Below are positions 22,810 to 32,406 of a stretch of DNA of 64,000 nucleotides, piece by piece. This DNA comes from Ectopseudomonas composti (lineage in GTDB: Bacteria; Pseudomonadota; Gammaproteobacteria; Pseudomonadales; Pseudomonadaceae). Position 1 is the first letter of the stretch, and the number at the start of each line of letters is the position of its first letter. Location of the stretch: assembly GCF_900115475.1 (NCBI RefSeq), contig NZ_FOWP01000012.1, forward strand, positions 1-64,000. Reading direction: 5' to 3'. Below the pieces are notes generated by a model. The model did no database searches, was not told where the DNA came from, and worked only from the letters and a program-made list of their open reading frames with translations. Both the position numbers and the translations under genes were made by a program.

Positions 22810-25182
22810 TCAGGCAGGCTGAGTCTCTGCCAGGAAGAACCAGGTGTCGAGTACCGAGTCAGGGTTCAGCGAAACGCTCTCGATGCCCTGCTCCATCAGC
22901 CACTTGGCCAGATCAGGATGGTCCGACGGGCCCTGACCGCAGATGCCGATGTACTTGCCAGCCTTGTTACAGGCGGCGATGGCGTTGGCCAGCAGTTTTT
23001 TCACGGCCGGGTTACGCTCATCGAACAGATGGGCGACGATGCCAGAGTCGCGATCCAGGCCCAAGGTCAGCTGGGTCAGGTCATTGGACCCGATGGAGAA
23101 ACCGTCGAAGAACTCGAGGAATTCCTCGGCCAAGATGGCGTTGGACGGCAGCTCGCACATCATGATGACCTTCAGACCATCCTGACCGCGAGCAAGGCCA
23201 TTGCCAGCCAGCAGCTCGACCACTTGCGAAGCCTCGCCCAGGGTACGCACGAAGGGCACCATGATCTCGACGTTGGTCAGGCCCATCTCGTTGCGCACTT
23301 TCTTCAGTGCACGGCACTCCAGCTCGAAGCAGTCGCGGAAGGATTCGCTGATGTAGCGCGAAGCACCACGGAAGCCCAGCATCGGGTTCTCTTCTTCCGG
23401 CTCGTACAGCTTGCCGCCGATCAGGTTGGCGTATTCGTTGGACTTGAAGTCCGACAGGCGCACGATGACCTTCTTCGGCCAGAAGGCCGCGGCCAGGGTG
23501 CTGATACCCTCGACCAGCTTCTCGACGTAGAAGTCGACCGGATCGCCATAACCGGCGATGCGCTTCTCGACGCTGTCCTTGATCTCCGGCGGCAAGCTGG
23601 CGAAGTTCAGCAGCGCCTTTGGGTGCACGCCAATCATGCGGTTGATGATGAATTCCAGACGGGCCAGGCCCACGCCTTCGTTCGGCAGTTGGGCGAAGTC
23701 GAAGGCGCGATCCGGGTTGCCGACGTTCATCATGATCTTGAACGGCAGATCCGGCATGGCGTCGACCGAATTCTTACGAATATCGAAGCCCAGTTCGCCT
23801 TCGAAGATGAAACCGGTGTCGCCTTCGGCGCAGGATACGGTGACGCCCTGGCCGTCCTTCAGCACGTGGGTGGCGTTGCCGCAACCGACCACGGCCGGGA
23901 TGCCCAGCTCACGGGCGATGATCGCCGCGTGGCAGGTACGGCCGCCACGGTTGGTGACGATGGCGCTGGCGCGCTTCATCACCGGCTCCCAATCCGGATC
24001 GGTCATGTCGGAGACCAGTACGTCGCCCGGCTGCACCTTGTCCATCTCGGACACGTCATGAATAACGCGCACCTTGCCGGCGCCGATGCGCTGACCGATG
24101 GCGCGGCCTTCGACCAGAACGGTACCCTTCTCTTTCAGCAGGTACCGCTCCATCACGGTCGCACTGGCACGGCTCTTCACGGTTTCCGGACGGGCCTGAA
24201 CGATGTATAGCTTGCCGTCATCACCGTCCTTGGCCCATTCGATGTCCATCGGACGGCCATAGTGTTTCTCGATGATCAGCGCCTGTTTGGCCAGCTCGCT
24301 GACCTCGGCATCGGTGATACAGAAACGTGCGCGCTCGGCGCGGTCGACTTCGACGGTCTTGACCGAGCGACCGGCCTTGGCTTCGTCACCGTAGATCATC
24401 TTGATCGCCTTACTGCCCAGATTGCGGCGCAGAATCGCTGGGCGGCCCGCCTCCAGGGTCGGCTTGTGCACGTAGAACTCGTCAGGGTTGACCGCACCTT
24501 GCACCACAGTCTCGCCGAGACCATAGGCGCCGGTGATGAACACCACATCACGGAAGCCGGACTCGGTATCCAGGGTGAACATCACGCCGGCTGTGCCGGT
24601 TTCCGAACGCACCATGCGTTGCACGCCGGCAGACAGGGCAACCAGTTTGTGGTCGAAGCCCTGGTGCACGCGGTAGGCGATGGCGCGGTCGTTGAACAGG
24701 GAAGCGAAGACTTCCTTGGCCGCGCGGATCACGTTGTCCACGCCGCGAATATTGAGGAAGGTTTCCTGTTGGCCGGCAAAGGAAGCATCCGGCAAGTCTT
24801 CGGCGGTGGCGGAGGAACGCACGGCCACGGCCATGTTCTCGTTGCCGGCGCTCATTTCGGCGAACGCCTTGCGAATCTCGGCATCCAGTTGGGCCGGGAA
24901 CTCGGCGTCCATCACCCACTGGCGAATCTGCGCGCCGGTCTTGGCCAGGGCATTGACGTCGTCAACGTCGAGCACGTCGAGCGCTGCATGGATCTGCGCG
25001 TTCAGCCCGCTCTGCTCGAGGAAGTCGCGGTAAGCCTGAGCCGTAGTGGCGAAACCGCCGGGAACCGAGACGCCGGCACCAGCCAGATTGCTGATCATCT
25101 CGCCGAGGGATGCGTTTTTGCCCCCCACATGCTCAACATCATGATTGCCGAGCTTATCGAGGGAAACTACGTACTCTACCAA
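22810..25182 (-). CDS. ppsA: Phosphoenolpyruvate synthase
   Basis: A 790-residue enzyme making phosphoenolpyruvate from pyruvate and ATP for gluconeogenesis. The N-terminal ATP-grasp region is seen in GGKNASLGEMISNLAGAG near residue 20. The central phosphohistidine swivel segment is TNRGGRTCHAAIIARELGIP near 410-430. The C-terminal PEP/pyruvate barrel ends with CGQGPSDHPDLAKWL, carrying the essential Cys. The start is a TTG at 25180-25182 (protein begins VEYVVSLDKLG) with GGAGAG upstream, giving the family's length; the ATG 76 codons upstream would lie in the promoter region. It is divergent from ppsR, its regulator. Confidence 0.96.
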   Translation of the reverse strand: MVEYVVSLDKLGNHDVEHVGGKNASLGEMISNLAGAGVSVPGGFATTAQAYRDFLEQSGLNAQIHAALDVLDVDDVNALAKTGAQIRQWVMDAEFPAQLDAEIRKAFAEMSAGNENMAVAVRSSATAEDLPDASFAGQQETFLNIRGVDNVIRAAKEVFASLFNDRAIAYRVHQGFDHKLVALSAGVQRMVRSETGTAGVMFTLDTESGFRDVVFITGAYGLGETVVQGAVNPDEFYVHKPTLEAGRPAILRRNLGSKAIKMIYGDEAKAGRSVKTVEVDRAERARFCITDAEVSELAKQALIIEKHYGRPMDIEWAKDGDDGKLYIVQARPETVKSRASATVMERYLLKEKGTVLVEGRAIGQRIGAGKVRVIHDVSEMDKVQPGDVLVSDMTDPDWEPVMKRASAIVTNRGGRTCHAAIIARELGIPAVVGCGNATHVLKDGQGVTVSCAEGDTGFIFEGELGFDIRKNSVDAMPDLPFKIMMNVGNPDRAFDFAQLPNEGVGLARLEFIINRMIGVHPKALLNFASLPPEIKDSVEKRIAGYGDPVDFYVEKLVEGISTLAAAFWPKKVIVRLSDFKSNEYANLIGGKLYEPEEENPMLGFRGASRYISESFRDCFELECRALKKVRNEMGLTNVEIMVPFVRTLGEASQVVELLAGNGLARGQDGLKVIMMCELPSNAILAEEFLEFFDGFSIGSNDLTQLTLGLDRDSGIVAHLFDERNPAVKKLLANAIAACNKAGKYIGICGQGPSDHPDLAKWLMEQGIESVSLNPDSVLDTWFFLAETQPA

Positions 25183-25442
25183 GGTGATCTCTCCACTAAG
25201 ATATTGGAAAAGCTCAGAATTTGCGTAAAGCCAGTTGCGCGTCGACCCTGCTGCGTTAAAAGCAGGCTCTAGCTCGCAAGCCTTTGCACAAACTCTCGGG
25301 GGGCTGGATGCTCTGGCGACGAACTGCCGCAAGATTGTGGCCTTGCCCTTGAATAAGTAACAATGCCAAAACCCATGGGGCTGGCGAAAAACGCGGCCTA
25401 TCATAGCCAAGAATCGAACTCAGCTTAAGGCCTTTGGCGCAA
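25183..25442. promoter_or_regulatory. Divergent ppsA/ppsR promoter region
   Basis: A 260-base region between divergent genes. It holds part of the dispersed repeat core (TGCTGCGTTAAAAGCAGGCTC around 25249-25269) seen more completely upstream of nirB. No operator is recognisable. Confidence 0.5.
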
Positions 25443-26261
25443 ATGAAACGTACCGCTTTCTTCATCTCCGACGGCACCGGCATCACGGCCGAGACCCTGG
25501 GCCAGAGCCTGCTCGCGCAGTTCGAGAATATCCAGTTCACCAAACTGACGCGCCCTTATATCGACAGCGTCGATAAAGCGCGCGCCATGGTACAACAAAT
25601 CGATGCTGCCGCAGAAAGGGACGGCGCGCGTCCGATCATCTTCGACACCATCGTCAACCGTGACATTCGTGCGATCCTCGATACCGCCAATGGTTTCATG
25701 ATCGACATTTTCTCCACCTTTCTCTCGCCGCTGGAGCAGGAGCTGAGCTCGCACTCCTCATACTCCGTCGGCAAATCGCACTCCATCGGCCAGCACTCCA
25801 ACTACATGGAGCGCATCGAAGCGGTGAACTTCGCCCTGGACAACGACGATGGCGCACGTACCCACTATTACGACAAGGCCGACCTGATCCTGGTCGGCGT
25901 GTCGCGTTGCGGCAAGACGCCCACCTGCCTGTACATGGCCATGCAGTACGGCATCCGCGCCGCCAACTACCCGCTGACCGAAGACGACATGGAACGCCTG
26001 CAACTGCCCGAGTCGCTGAAGAAATACCGCGACAAGCTGTTCGGCCTGACCATTGACCCGGACCGCCTCACCGCCATCCGCCACGAGCGCAAACCCAACA
26101 GTCGCTACGCCAGCTTCGCCCAGTGCGAGTTCGAGGTGCGCGAAGTGGAGGGCCTGTTCCGCCGCGAAAATATCGCCTTCATCAACTCCACGCATTTCTC
26201 GGTCGAGGAAATCTCGGCCAAGATCTTGGTGGAAAAAGGTGTTGAACGCCGCCTTAAATAA
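25443..26261 (+). CDS. ppsR: PEP synthase regulatory kinase/pyrophosphorylase (PSRP)
   Basis: A 272-residue protein of the DUF299 family that inactivates PEP synthase by ADP-dependent phosphorylation and reactivates it by phosphate-dependent dephosphorylation. The P-loop is VGVSRCGKTPTCLYMA near residue 150. The N-terminus MKRTAFFISDGTGITAETLG and the segment SSHSSYSVGKSHSIGQHS match the family. Start ATG 25443 is chosen over TTG 25434 because the protein then begins at the conserved MKRTAFF. It is divergent from ppsA, the usual pairing in Pseudomonas. Confidence 0.94.
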   Translation: MKRTAFFISDGTGITAETLGQSLLAQFENIQFTKLTRPYIDSVDKARAMVQQIDAAAERDGARPIIFDTIVNRDIRAILDTANGFMIDIFSTFLSPLEQELSSHSSYSVGKSHSIGQHSNYMERIEAVNFALDNDDGARTHYYDKADLILVGVSRCGKTPTCLYMAMQYGIRAANYPLTEDDMERLQLPESLKKYRDKLFGLTIDPDRLTAIRHERKPNSRYASFAQCEFEVREVEGLFRRENIAFINSTHFSVEEISAKILVEKGVERRLK

Positions 26262-26286
26262 GCTTCGTAACTAGCTGTTTAAAAAT

Positions 26287-26313
26287 AAAAAGACTCGAAA
26301 CCTCGAGTCTTTT
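26287..26313. terminator. Bidirectional terminator between ppsR and prpF
   Basis: AAAAGACTCGA-AACC-TCGAGTCTTTT, a perfect hairpin between convergent genes. Confidence 0.9.
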
Positions 26314-26326
26314 CTAAGTTAGAGCA

Positions 26327-27526
26327 TCAGAAACTTCCGCCCGGCACTCGCACCCACCCCTCCATCAGGATGCGCGCACTGCGACTCATCACGGCCTTGG
26401 TCACTGTCCATTGGCCGTCGACCCGTTTGGCCTGAGCGCCGACCCGCAAGGTGCCGGACGGATGGCCGAAACGCACCGCCTCGCGCTCGCCGCCGCCAGC
26501 GGCGATGTTGACCAGCGTTCCCGGAATCGCCGCTGCCGTCCCGATGGCCACTGCGCAGGTGCCCATCATCGCGTGGTGCAGCTTGCCCATGGACAGCGCC
26601 CGCACCAACAGATCGACCCCGCCGGCCTTGACCTCCTTGCCGCTAGAGGTGCGGTAGTCCTTGGGCGGACTGACGAAAGCGATCTTCGGGGTGTGCTGAC
26701 GTGTCGCAGCCTCCTCGGCCGTTTTGATCAGCCCCATGCGCAGCGCACCGGCAATGCGGATCTGCTCGAAGCGCGCCAGTTGCGCCGGATCGCCGTTGAT
26801 CGCTTCGCGCAGCTCGGTGCCCTGATAGCCGATGTCTTCGGCATTGACGAAGATGGTCGGGATGCCAGCCGTGATCATGGTCGCCTTCAAGGTACCCCCT
26901 TCTACAACATCAGCCGGCACCTCCAGGTCATCGACCAGATTGCCGGTGGGGAACATCGAGCCGCCCTCCTCGCCATCATCGGACGGATCGAGGAACTCCA
27001 GCACGATCTCCGCCGCCGGGAAGGTCACGCCGTCCAGCTCGAAGTTACCGGTTTCCTGCACCTGGCCGTCCGTGATCGGCACATGGGCGATGATGGTTTT
27101 CTGAATATTGGCCTGCCAGATGCGCACCACGCAGGTGCCGTTCTCGGGAATCCGCGCGGCATCGACCAGGCCGGCATGAATGGCGAAAGCGCCGGCGGCG
27201 GTGGACAGGTTGCCGCAATTGCCGCTCCAGTCGACGAAAGCCTTGTCGATTGAGACCTGACCGTAGAGGTAATCGACATCATGCTCGGGCTGGCTGCTTT
27301 TCGACAGGATCACGCATTTCGAGGTGCTCGAGGTAGCGCCGCCCATGCCGTCGATCTGCGCGGCGTACGGATCGGGGCTGCCGATCACGCGCATAAACAG
27401 CTTGTCGCGGGCCTCACCCGGCACCCGGCAGCGCTCGGGCAGATCCTGCAAACGGAAGAATACGCCCTTGCTGGTGCCGCCTCGGATGTAGGTGGCGGGG
27501 ATTTTCACTTGCGGCAGATGGGCCAT
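26327..27526 (-). CDS. prpF: 2-Methylaconitate cis-trans isomerase
   Basis: A 399-residue protein of the PrpF family (diaminopimelate-epimerase-like fold). Conserved elements are YIRGGTSKGVFFRLQDLP near residue 14, DGMGGATSSTSKC near 60, DWSGNCGNLSTAAGAFA near 100 with the active-site Cys, and IPTIFVNAEDIGYQGTEL. PrpF isomerises the trans product of AcnD so that aconitase can complete 2-methylisocitrate formation. It is the last gene of the methylcitrate operon, following acnD across a 181-base gap with a repeat. Confidence 0.95.
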   Translation of the reverse strand: MAHLPQVKIPATYIRGGTSKGVFFRLQDLPERCRVPGEARDKLFMRVIGSPDPYAAQIDGMGGATSSTSKCVILSKSSQPEHDVDYLYGQVSIDKAFVDWSGNCGNLSTAAGAFAIHAGLVDAARIPENGTCVVRIWQANIQKTIIAHVPITDGQVQETGNFELDGVTFPAAEIVLEFLDPSDDGEEGGSMFPTGNLVDDLEVPADVVEGGTLKATMITAGIPTIFVNAEDIGYQGTELREAINGDPAQLARFEQIRIAGALRMGLIKTAEEAATRQHTPKIAFVSPPKDYRTSSGKEVKAGGVDLLVRALSMGKLHHAMMGTCAVAIGTAAAIPGTLVNIAAGGGEREAVRFGHPSGTLRVGAQAKRVDGQWTVTKAVMSRSARILMEGWVRVPGGSF

Positions 27527-27600
27527 GAGTGCAGTCCTGATTGGAAATGATGGTGCTGGTTTTTCCCGGATTGCATCCGGGCGACGCGCTACCGTTTCTT

Positions 27601-27669
27601 GTAGGAGCGAGCTCTGCTCGCGAATAGCCTCGCGGAGAAGCTTCGTTCGCGAGCAGAGCTCGCTCCTAC
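27601..27669. repeat. Perfect REP inverted pair (REPIN) between acnD and prpF
   Basis: A 24-base arm beginning GTAGGAGCGAGCTCTGC (27601-27624) is repeated as its exact reverse complement at 27646-27669, around 21 bases. It lies inside the prp operon. Just left, CCCGGATTGCATCCGGG (27565-27581) is another palindromic unit also found near 36620. Confidence 0.85.
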
Positions 27670-27707
27670 GGAAGTTGTACCGGCCCGCTTACAGGCCGGT
27701 CGTTACA

Positions 27708-30329
27708 TCACGCCACTGCGCCTTCGAGGAAGTCCTTGGCGAAGCGCTGCAGCACACCGCCGGCCTTGTACACGCTGACATCGGCAGCGGTATCCAGGCG
27801 GCAGGTCACCGGCACGCGCAGCACCTCGCCGTTGCGGCGATTGACCATCAGGGTCAGGTCGCAGCGCGGCGAGATATCGCCTTCCACGTCATAGGTCTCG
27901 GTGCCGTCCAGGCCCAGGGTCAGGCGCGTGGTGCCCGGCTTGAATTCGACCGGCAGCACGCCCATGCCCACCAGATTGGTGCGATGGATGCGCTCGAAGC
28001 CCTCGGCGACGATCACTTCAACACCCGCCAGACGCACGCCCTTGGCCGCCCAGTCGCGGGACGAACCCTGGCCGTAGTCGGCGCCGGCGACGATGATCAG
28101 GTTCTGCTTGCGGTTCATGTAGGTTTCGATGGCTTCCCACATGCGCAGTACCTTGCCCTCGGGCTCGACGCGGGCCAGCGAGCCCTTCTTCACCTGGCCG
28201 TCGACCACGGCCATTTCGTTGACCAGTTGCGGGTTGGCGAAGGTGGCACGCTGCGCGGTGAGGTGGTCACCGCGGTGGGTCGCGTAGGAGTTGAAGTCCT
28301 CCTCCGGCAGGCCCATTTTCGCCAAGTACTCACCAGCCGCCGAGTCGGCCAGGATGGCGTTGGACGGCGACAGGTGGTCGGTGGTGATGTTGTCCGGCAG
28401 GATCGCCAGCGGGCGCATGCCCTTGAGCGTGCGCTCGCCGGCCAACGCGCCTTCCCAGTACGGCGGGCGGCGAATGTAGGTGGACATCGGGCGCCAGTCA
28501 TACAGCGGACTCTCGGCCTCCTGCACGCTGCCGAGATCGAACATCGGGATGTAGATCTGCTTGAACTGCTCGGGCTTCACCGAGGCAGCGACGATGGCGT
28601 CGATCTCCTCGTCGCTCGGCCACAAGTCCTTCAGCGTGATCGGATTGCCTTGGGCATCGGTGCCCAGCGCGTCCTGCTCGATATCGAAGCGCACGGTGCC
28701 GGCGATGGCGTAGGCCACCACCAGCGGCGGCGAAGCCAGGAACGCCTGCTTGGCGTAGGGGTGAATACGACCGTCGAAGTTGCGGTTGCCGCTCAAGACG
28801 GCGGTGGCGTACAGGTCGCGGTCGATGATTTCTTTCTGGATCAGCGGATCGAGCGCGCCGGACATGCCATTACAGGTGGTGCAGGCGTAGGCAACGATGC
28901 CGAAACCGAGTTGTTCCAGCTCCGCCAGCAGACCGGCCTCCTCCAGATACAACTTGGCGACCTTCGAGCCCGGTGCGAATGAGGTTTTCACCCAGGGCTT
29001 GCGCAGCAGGCCCAGCGCGTTGGCCTTCTTCGCCACCAGACCGGCGGCAATCACGTTGCGCGGGTTGGAGGTGTTGGTGCAACTGGTGATGGCGGCGATG
29101 ATCACGGCGCCGTCCGGCATCAGACCTTCGGCCTCTTCAACCTTGCCGCTCTGCAGCTTGGCTTCGTCGGCGATGCCACGCTCAGCCAGCGCCGAAGTCG
29201 GCAGACGGCGATGCGGGTTGCTCGGACCGGCCATATTGCGCACCACGCTACCCAGGTCAAAGCGCAGCACGCGCTCGTACTCGGCGGTTTTCAGCGCATC
29301 GCTCCACAGGCCCAGCGTCTTGGCGTAGTGCTCCACCAGCGCCACCTGCTCCGGCTCGCGACCAGTGAGTTTGAGGTAGTCGATGGTCTGGCCGTCAATG
29401 TAGAACATCGAGGCGGTGGCGCCGTATTCCGGGCACATGTTGGAGATGGTCGCGCGGTCACCGATGGACAGGCTGTCCGCTCCTTCACCGAAGAACTCGA
29501 CCCAGGCGCCGACAACCCGTTCCTTGCGCAGAAATTCGGTGATCGCCAGGACGATATCGGTGGCCGTAATGCCGGGCTGGCGCTTGCCGGTCAACTCGAC
29601 ACCGACGATATCCGGCAGGCGCATCATCGACGGGTGGCCGAGCATTACGGTCTCGGCCTCAAGACCGCCAACGCCAATGGCGATCACACCCAGGGCATCG
29701 ACGTGCGGGGTGTGCGAGTCGGTACCGACGCAGGTGTCAGGAAACGCGATGCCGCCGCGCGCCTGGATCACCGGGCTCATCTTCTCCAGGTTGATCTGGT
29801 GCATGATGCCGTTGCCGGCCGGGATCACGTCGACGTTCTTGAACGCGGTCTTGGTCCAGTCAATGAAGTGGAAGCGATCCTCGTTGCGGCGATCCTCGAT
29901 GGCGCGGTTCTTCTCGAACGCGTCCGGGTCGAAGCCCGGCGCCTCGACGGCCAGGGAGTGGTCGACGATCAGCTGGGTCGGCACCACCGGGTTGACCTTG
30001 GCCGGGTCGCCACCTTTCTCTGCGATGGCGTCGCGCAGGCCGGCCAGGTCGACCAGCGCGGTCTGGCCGAGAATGTCGTGGCAGACCACCCGCGCCGGGT
30101 ACCAGGGGAAGTCCAGGTCGCGCTTGCGATGGACCAGTTGCTCCAGCGAGGCAGTCAGGTCCTGCGGCTCGCAGCGACGCACCAGTTGCTCGGCGAGTAC
30201 GCGCGAGGTGTAGGGCAGTTTGTCCCAGGCGCCGGCCTGGATCGCCTCGACCGCCTCACGGGCGTCGAAGTAATCCAGCGCGGTACCGGGCAGGCGCTTG
30301 CGGTATTGGCTATTCACGGTGTCATTCAT
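27708..30329 (-). CDS. acnD: 2-Methylcitrate dehydratase, Fe/S-dependent (AcnD)
   Basis: An 873-residue aconitase-superfamily enzyme dehydrating 2-methylcitrate. Cluster ligands are visible: the first Cys in SCTNTSNPRN near 435 and the pair in YACTTCNGMSG near 500, giving Cys-x62-66-Cys-x2-Cys. DTCVGTDSHTPHVDALGV near 190 and the C-terminal swivel segment GADYGQGSSRDWAAKGVRL are aconitase signatures. The N-terminus LPGTALDYFDAREAVEAI is the AcnD-specific start. With PrpF it replaces the PrpD dehydratase. It starts two bases from the prpC stop, so it is tightly coupled. Confidence 0.96.
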   Translation of the reverse strand: MNDTVNSQYRKRLPGTALDYFDAREAVEAIQAGAWDKLPYTSRVLAEQLVRRCEPQDLTASLEQLVHRKRDLDFPWYPARVVCHDILGQTALVDLAGLRDAIAEKGGDPAKVNPVVPTQLIVDHSLAVEAPGFDPDAFEKNRAIEDRRNEDRFHFIDWTKTAFKNVDVIPAGNGIMHQINLEKMSPVIQARGGIAFPDTCVGTDSHTPHVDALGVIAIGVGGLEAETVMLGHPSMMRLPDIVGVELTGKRQPGITATDIVLAITEFLRKERVVGAWVEFFGEGADSLSIGDRATISNMCPEYGATASMFYIDGQTIDYLKLTGREPEQVALVEHYAKTLGLWSDALKTAEYERVLRFDLGSVVRNMAGPSNPHRRLPTSALAERGIADEAKLQSGKVEEAEGLMPDGAVIIAAITSCTNTSNPRNVIAAGLVAKKANALGLLRKPWVKTSFAPGSKVAKLYLEEAGLLAELEQLGFGIVAYACTTCNGMSGALDPLIQKEIIDRDLYATAVLSGNRNFDGRIHPYAKQAFLASPPLVVAYAIAGTVRFDIEQDALGTDAQGNPITLKDLWPSDEEIDAIVAASVKPEQFKQIYIPMFDLGSVQEAESPLYDWRPMSTYIRRPPYWEGALAGERTLKGMRPLAILPDNITTDHLSPSNAILADSAAGEYLAKMGLPEEDFNSYATHRGDHLTAQRATFANPQLVNEMAVVDGQVKKGSLARVEPEGKVLRMWEAIETYMNRKQNLIIVAGADYGQGSSRDWAAKGVRLAGVEVIVAEGFERIHRTNLVGMGVLPVEFKPGTTRLTLGLDGTETYDVEGDISPRCDLTLMVNRRNGEVLRVPVTCRLDTAADVSVYKAGGVLQRFAKDFLEGAVA

Positions 30330-30330
30330 C

Positions 30331-31488
30331 TTATTTGCGATCCTTGAGCGGCACGAACTTCAGGTCTTCAGGGCCTGTGTAGTTGGCGCTCGGGCGGATG
30401 ATCTTGCCGTCGATGCGTTGCTCGATAACGTGCGCCGACCAGCCGGCGGTACGGGCGATGACGAACAGCGGGGTGAACATGGCGGTCGGCACGCCCATCA
30501 TGTGGTAGCTCACGGCACTGAACCAGTCGAGGTTGGGGAACATCTTCTTGATGTCCCACATCACGCTTTCCAGGCGCTCGGCGATGTCATACATCTTGGT
30601 GTTGCCCTGCGCCTCGGACAGCTCTTGGGCCACTTCCTTGATCACCTTGTTGCGCGGGTCGGCGACGGTGTAGACCGGGTGACCGAAGCCGATGATCACT
30701 TCCTTCTTCTCGACACGGGCGCGAATATCGGCCTCGGCTTCGTCCGGGCTGTCGTAGCGCTTCTGCACCTCGAAGGCCACCTCGTTGGCGCCGCCGTGTT
30801 TCGGGCCACGCAGCGCGCCGATGGCGCCAGCGATGCAGGAGAACAGGTCGGAGCCGGTGCCGGCGATCACTCGCGAAGTGAAGGTCGAGGCGTTGAACTC
30901 GTGCTCGGCGTACAGATTCAACGAGGTGTGCATGGCGCGCACCCAGGACTCGCACGGCTTCTCGCCATGCAGCAGATGCAAGAAGTGCCCACCGATGGAA
31001 TCGTCGTCAGTTTCCACGTCAATGCGCTTGCCGTTGTGGCTGTAGTGGTACCAATAGAGCAGCGCGGAACCGAGGGAGGCCATCAGCTTGTCGGCGATAT
31101 CACGGGCGCCCGGGTGATTGTGGTCGTCCTTCTCCGGCGCCAGACAGCCGAGTACGGAGACGGCGGTGCGCATCACATCCATCGGGTGGGCGGACGGCGG
31201 CAGTTGCTCCAGTGCGGCCTTGACCCCGGCCGGCAGACCACGCAGGGCCTTGAGCTTGGCCTTGTAGCCGGCCAGCTCGGCCACATTGGGCAGCTTGCCG
31301 TGTACCAGAAGGTAGGCAATTTCCTCGAACTCGCAGCGGTTGGCGAAATCGAGCACGTCATAGCCGCGGTAGTGCAGGTCGTTGCCAGTGCGGCCGACAG
31401 TGCACAGCGCGGTGTTGCCGGCGGCAGTGCCGCTCAGGGCGACGGATTTTTTCGGTTTGAAGCCAGGGGTGGTTTCGGTGGCACTCAT
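30331..31488 (-). CDS. prpC: 2-Methylcitrate synthase
   Basis: A 385-residue citrate-synthase-family enzyme condensing propionyl-CoA with oxaloacetate. Active-site segments are HPMDVMRTAVSVLGC near 117, GKRIDVETDDDSIGGHFLHLL near 185, GPKHGGANEVAFEV near 230 and GFGHPVYTVADPRN near 270. The early ALSGTAAGNTALCTVGRTGNDLHYRGYDV is the methylcitrate synthase type rather than citrate synthase type. Cytoplasmic. It lies between prpB (30-base gap) and acnD (one base) and clearly belongs to the operon. Confidence 0.96.
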   Translation of the reverse strand: MSATETTPGFKPKKSVALSGTAAGNTALCTVGRTGNDLHYRGYDVLDFANRCEFEEIAYLLVHGKLPNVAELAGYKAKLKALRGLPAGVKAALEQLPPSAHPMDVMRTAVSVLGCLAPEKDDHNHPGARDIADKLMASLGSALLYWYHYSHNGKRIDVETDDDSIGGHFLHLLHGEKPCESWVRAMHTSLNLYAEHEFNASTFTSRVIAGTGSDLFSCIAGAIGALRGPKHGGANEVAFEVQKRYDSPDEAEADIRARVEKKEVIIGFGHPVYTVADPRNKVIKEVAQELSEAQGNTKMYDIAERLESVMWDIKKMFPNLDWFSAVSYHMMGVPTAMFTPLFVIARTAGWSAHVIEQRIDGKIIRPSANYTGPEDLKFVPLKDRK

Positions 31489-31518
31489 GGTTATCTCCTC
31501 GAATCCTTCTTCTTATCT

Positions 31519-32406
31519 TTATTTCTTGCCGGCGGCGAACAGCGCGTCGAGCTTCTGCTCGAAGGCGTGGTAGCCGATGCGGTCATAGAGTTCGGTGCGG
31601 GTCTGCATCAGCTCGATCACGTCCTTCTGGTGGCCGCTCTGGCGAATTGCGGTGTAGACACTTTCCGCCGCCTTGTTCGCGGCACGGAAGGCCGACAGCG
31701 GATAGAGCTGGATGGCCACGCCGACCGAGGCCAGCTCGTCACGGGTGAACAGTGGCGTAGCGCCGAACTCGGTGATGTTGGCCAGCACCGGCACGTTCAG
31801 CTCCTTGACGAAGCGCTCATAGGTCGGCAGGTCGTAAGCGGCCTCGGCGAAAATGCCATCGGCACCGGCTTCAACATAGCGCTTGCAACGCTCGATGGCG
31901 GCGTCCACACCCTCGGCCTGGATGGCGTCGGTGCGAGCGATGAGGAAGAAGTCCGGGTCAGTCTTGGCATCGGCGGCGGCACGTACGCGGTCGACCATTT
32001 CCTCGCAAGAGACGATCTCCTTGCCCGGACGGTGACCACAGCGCTTGGCGCCGACCTGATCCTCGATATGCGCGGCGGCGGCGCCGGCCTTGATCAGGTT
32101 CTTGATGGTGCGCTCGATGTTGAATGCTGAGGGGCCGAAGCCGGTGTCGATGTCCACCAGCAGCGGCAGGTCGCACACGTCGGTGATGCGGCGCACGTCA
32201 GTCAGCACGTCATCCAGGGTATTGATGCCCAGATCCGGCAGGCCGAGCGAGCCGGCTGCGACACCACCACCGGACAGGTAGATGGCGCGAAAGCCTGCGC
32301 GCTTGGCCAGCAGTGCATGGTTGGCGTTGATCGCGCCGATCACCTGCAGCGGTTGCTCTTCGGCGAGGGCCTGGCGGAAACGCTGGCCGGCGGAAAGCTG
32401 GGTCAT
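31519..32406 (-). CDS. prpB: Methylisocitrate lyase
   Basis: A 295-residue isocitrate-lyase/PEP mutase family enzyme splitting 2-methylisocitrate into succinate and pyruvate. Signatures: VIGANTNHALLAKRAGFRAIYLSG near the start (here INANHALLAKRAGF), DLPLLVDIDTGFG near 80, KCGHR-type catalytic loop as AKRCGHRPGKEIV near 122 with the active-site Cys, and EAAYDLPTYERF near 190. The start overlaps the gntR stop by four bases, and prpC follows. It completes the propionate breakdown cycle. Confidence 0.96.
   Translation of the reverse strand: MTQLSAGQRFRQALAEEQPLQVIGAINANHALLAKRAGFRAIYLSGGGVAAGSLGLPDLGINTLDDVLTDVRRITDVCDLPLLVDIDTGFGPSAFNIERTIKNLIKAGAAAAHIEDQVGAKRCGHRPGKEIVSCEEMVDRVRAAADAKTDPDFFLIARTDAIQAEGVDAAIERCKRYVEAGADGIFAEAAYDLPTYERFVKELNVPVLANITEFGATPLFTRDELASVGVAIQLYPLSAFRAANKAAESVYTAIRQSGHQKDVIELMQTRTELYDRIGYHAFEQKLDALFAAGKK

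Noticed and set aside
22738..24210. 490-residue plus-strand frame opposite ppsA
   Set aside because: Composition is typical of reverse-strand translation (rich in His, Gln, Val, Asp) and ppsA is unambiguous.
27492..28982. 496-residue plus-strand frame opposite acnD and across the REPIN
   Set aside because: Crosses an intergenic repeat and is antisense to a certain gene.
30298..32130. 610-residue plus-strand frame opposite prpC and prpB
   Set aside because: Spans two real genes and their spacer on the other strand; no recognisable domain.
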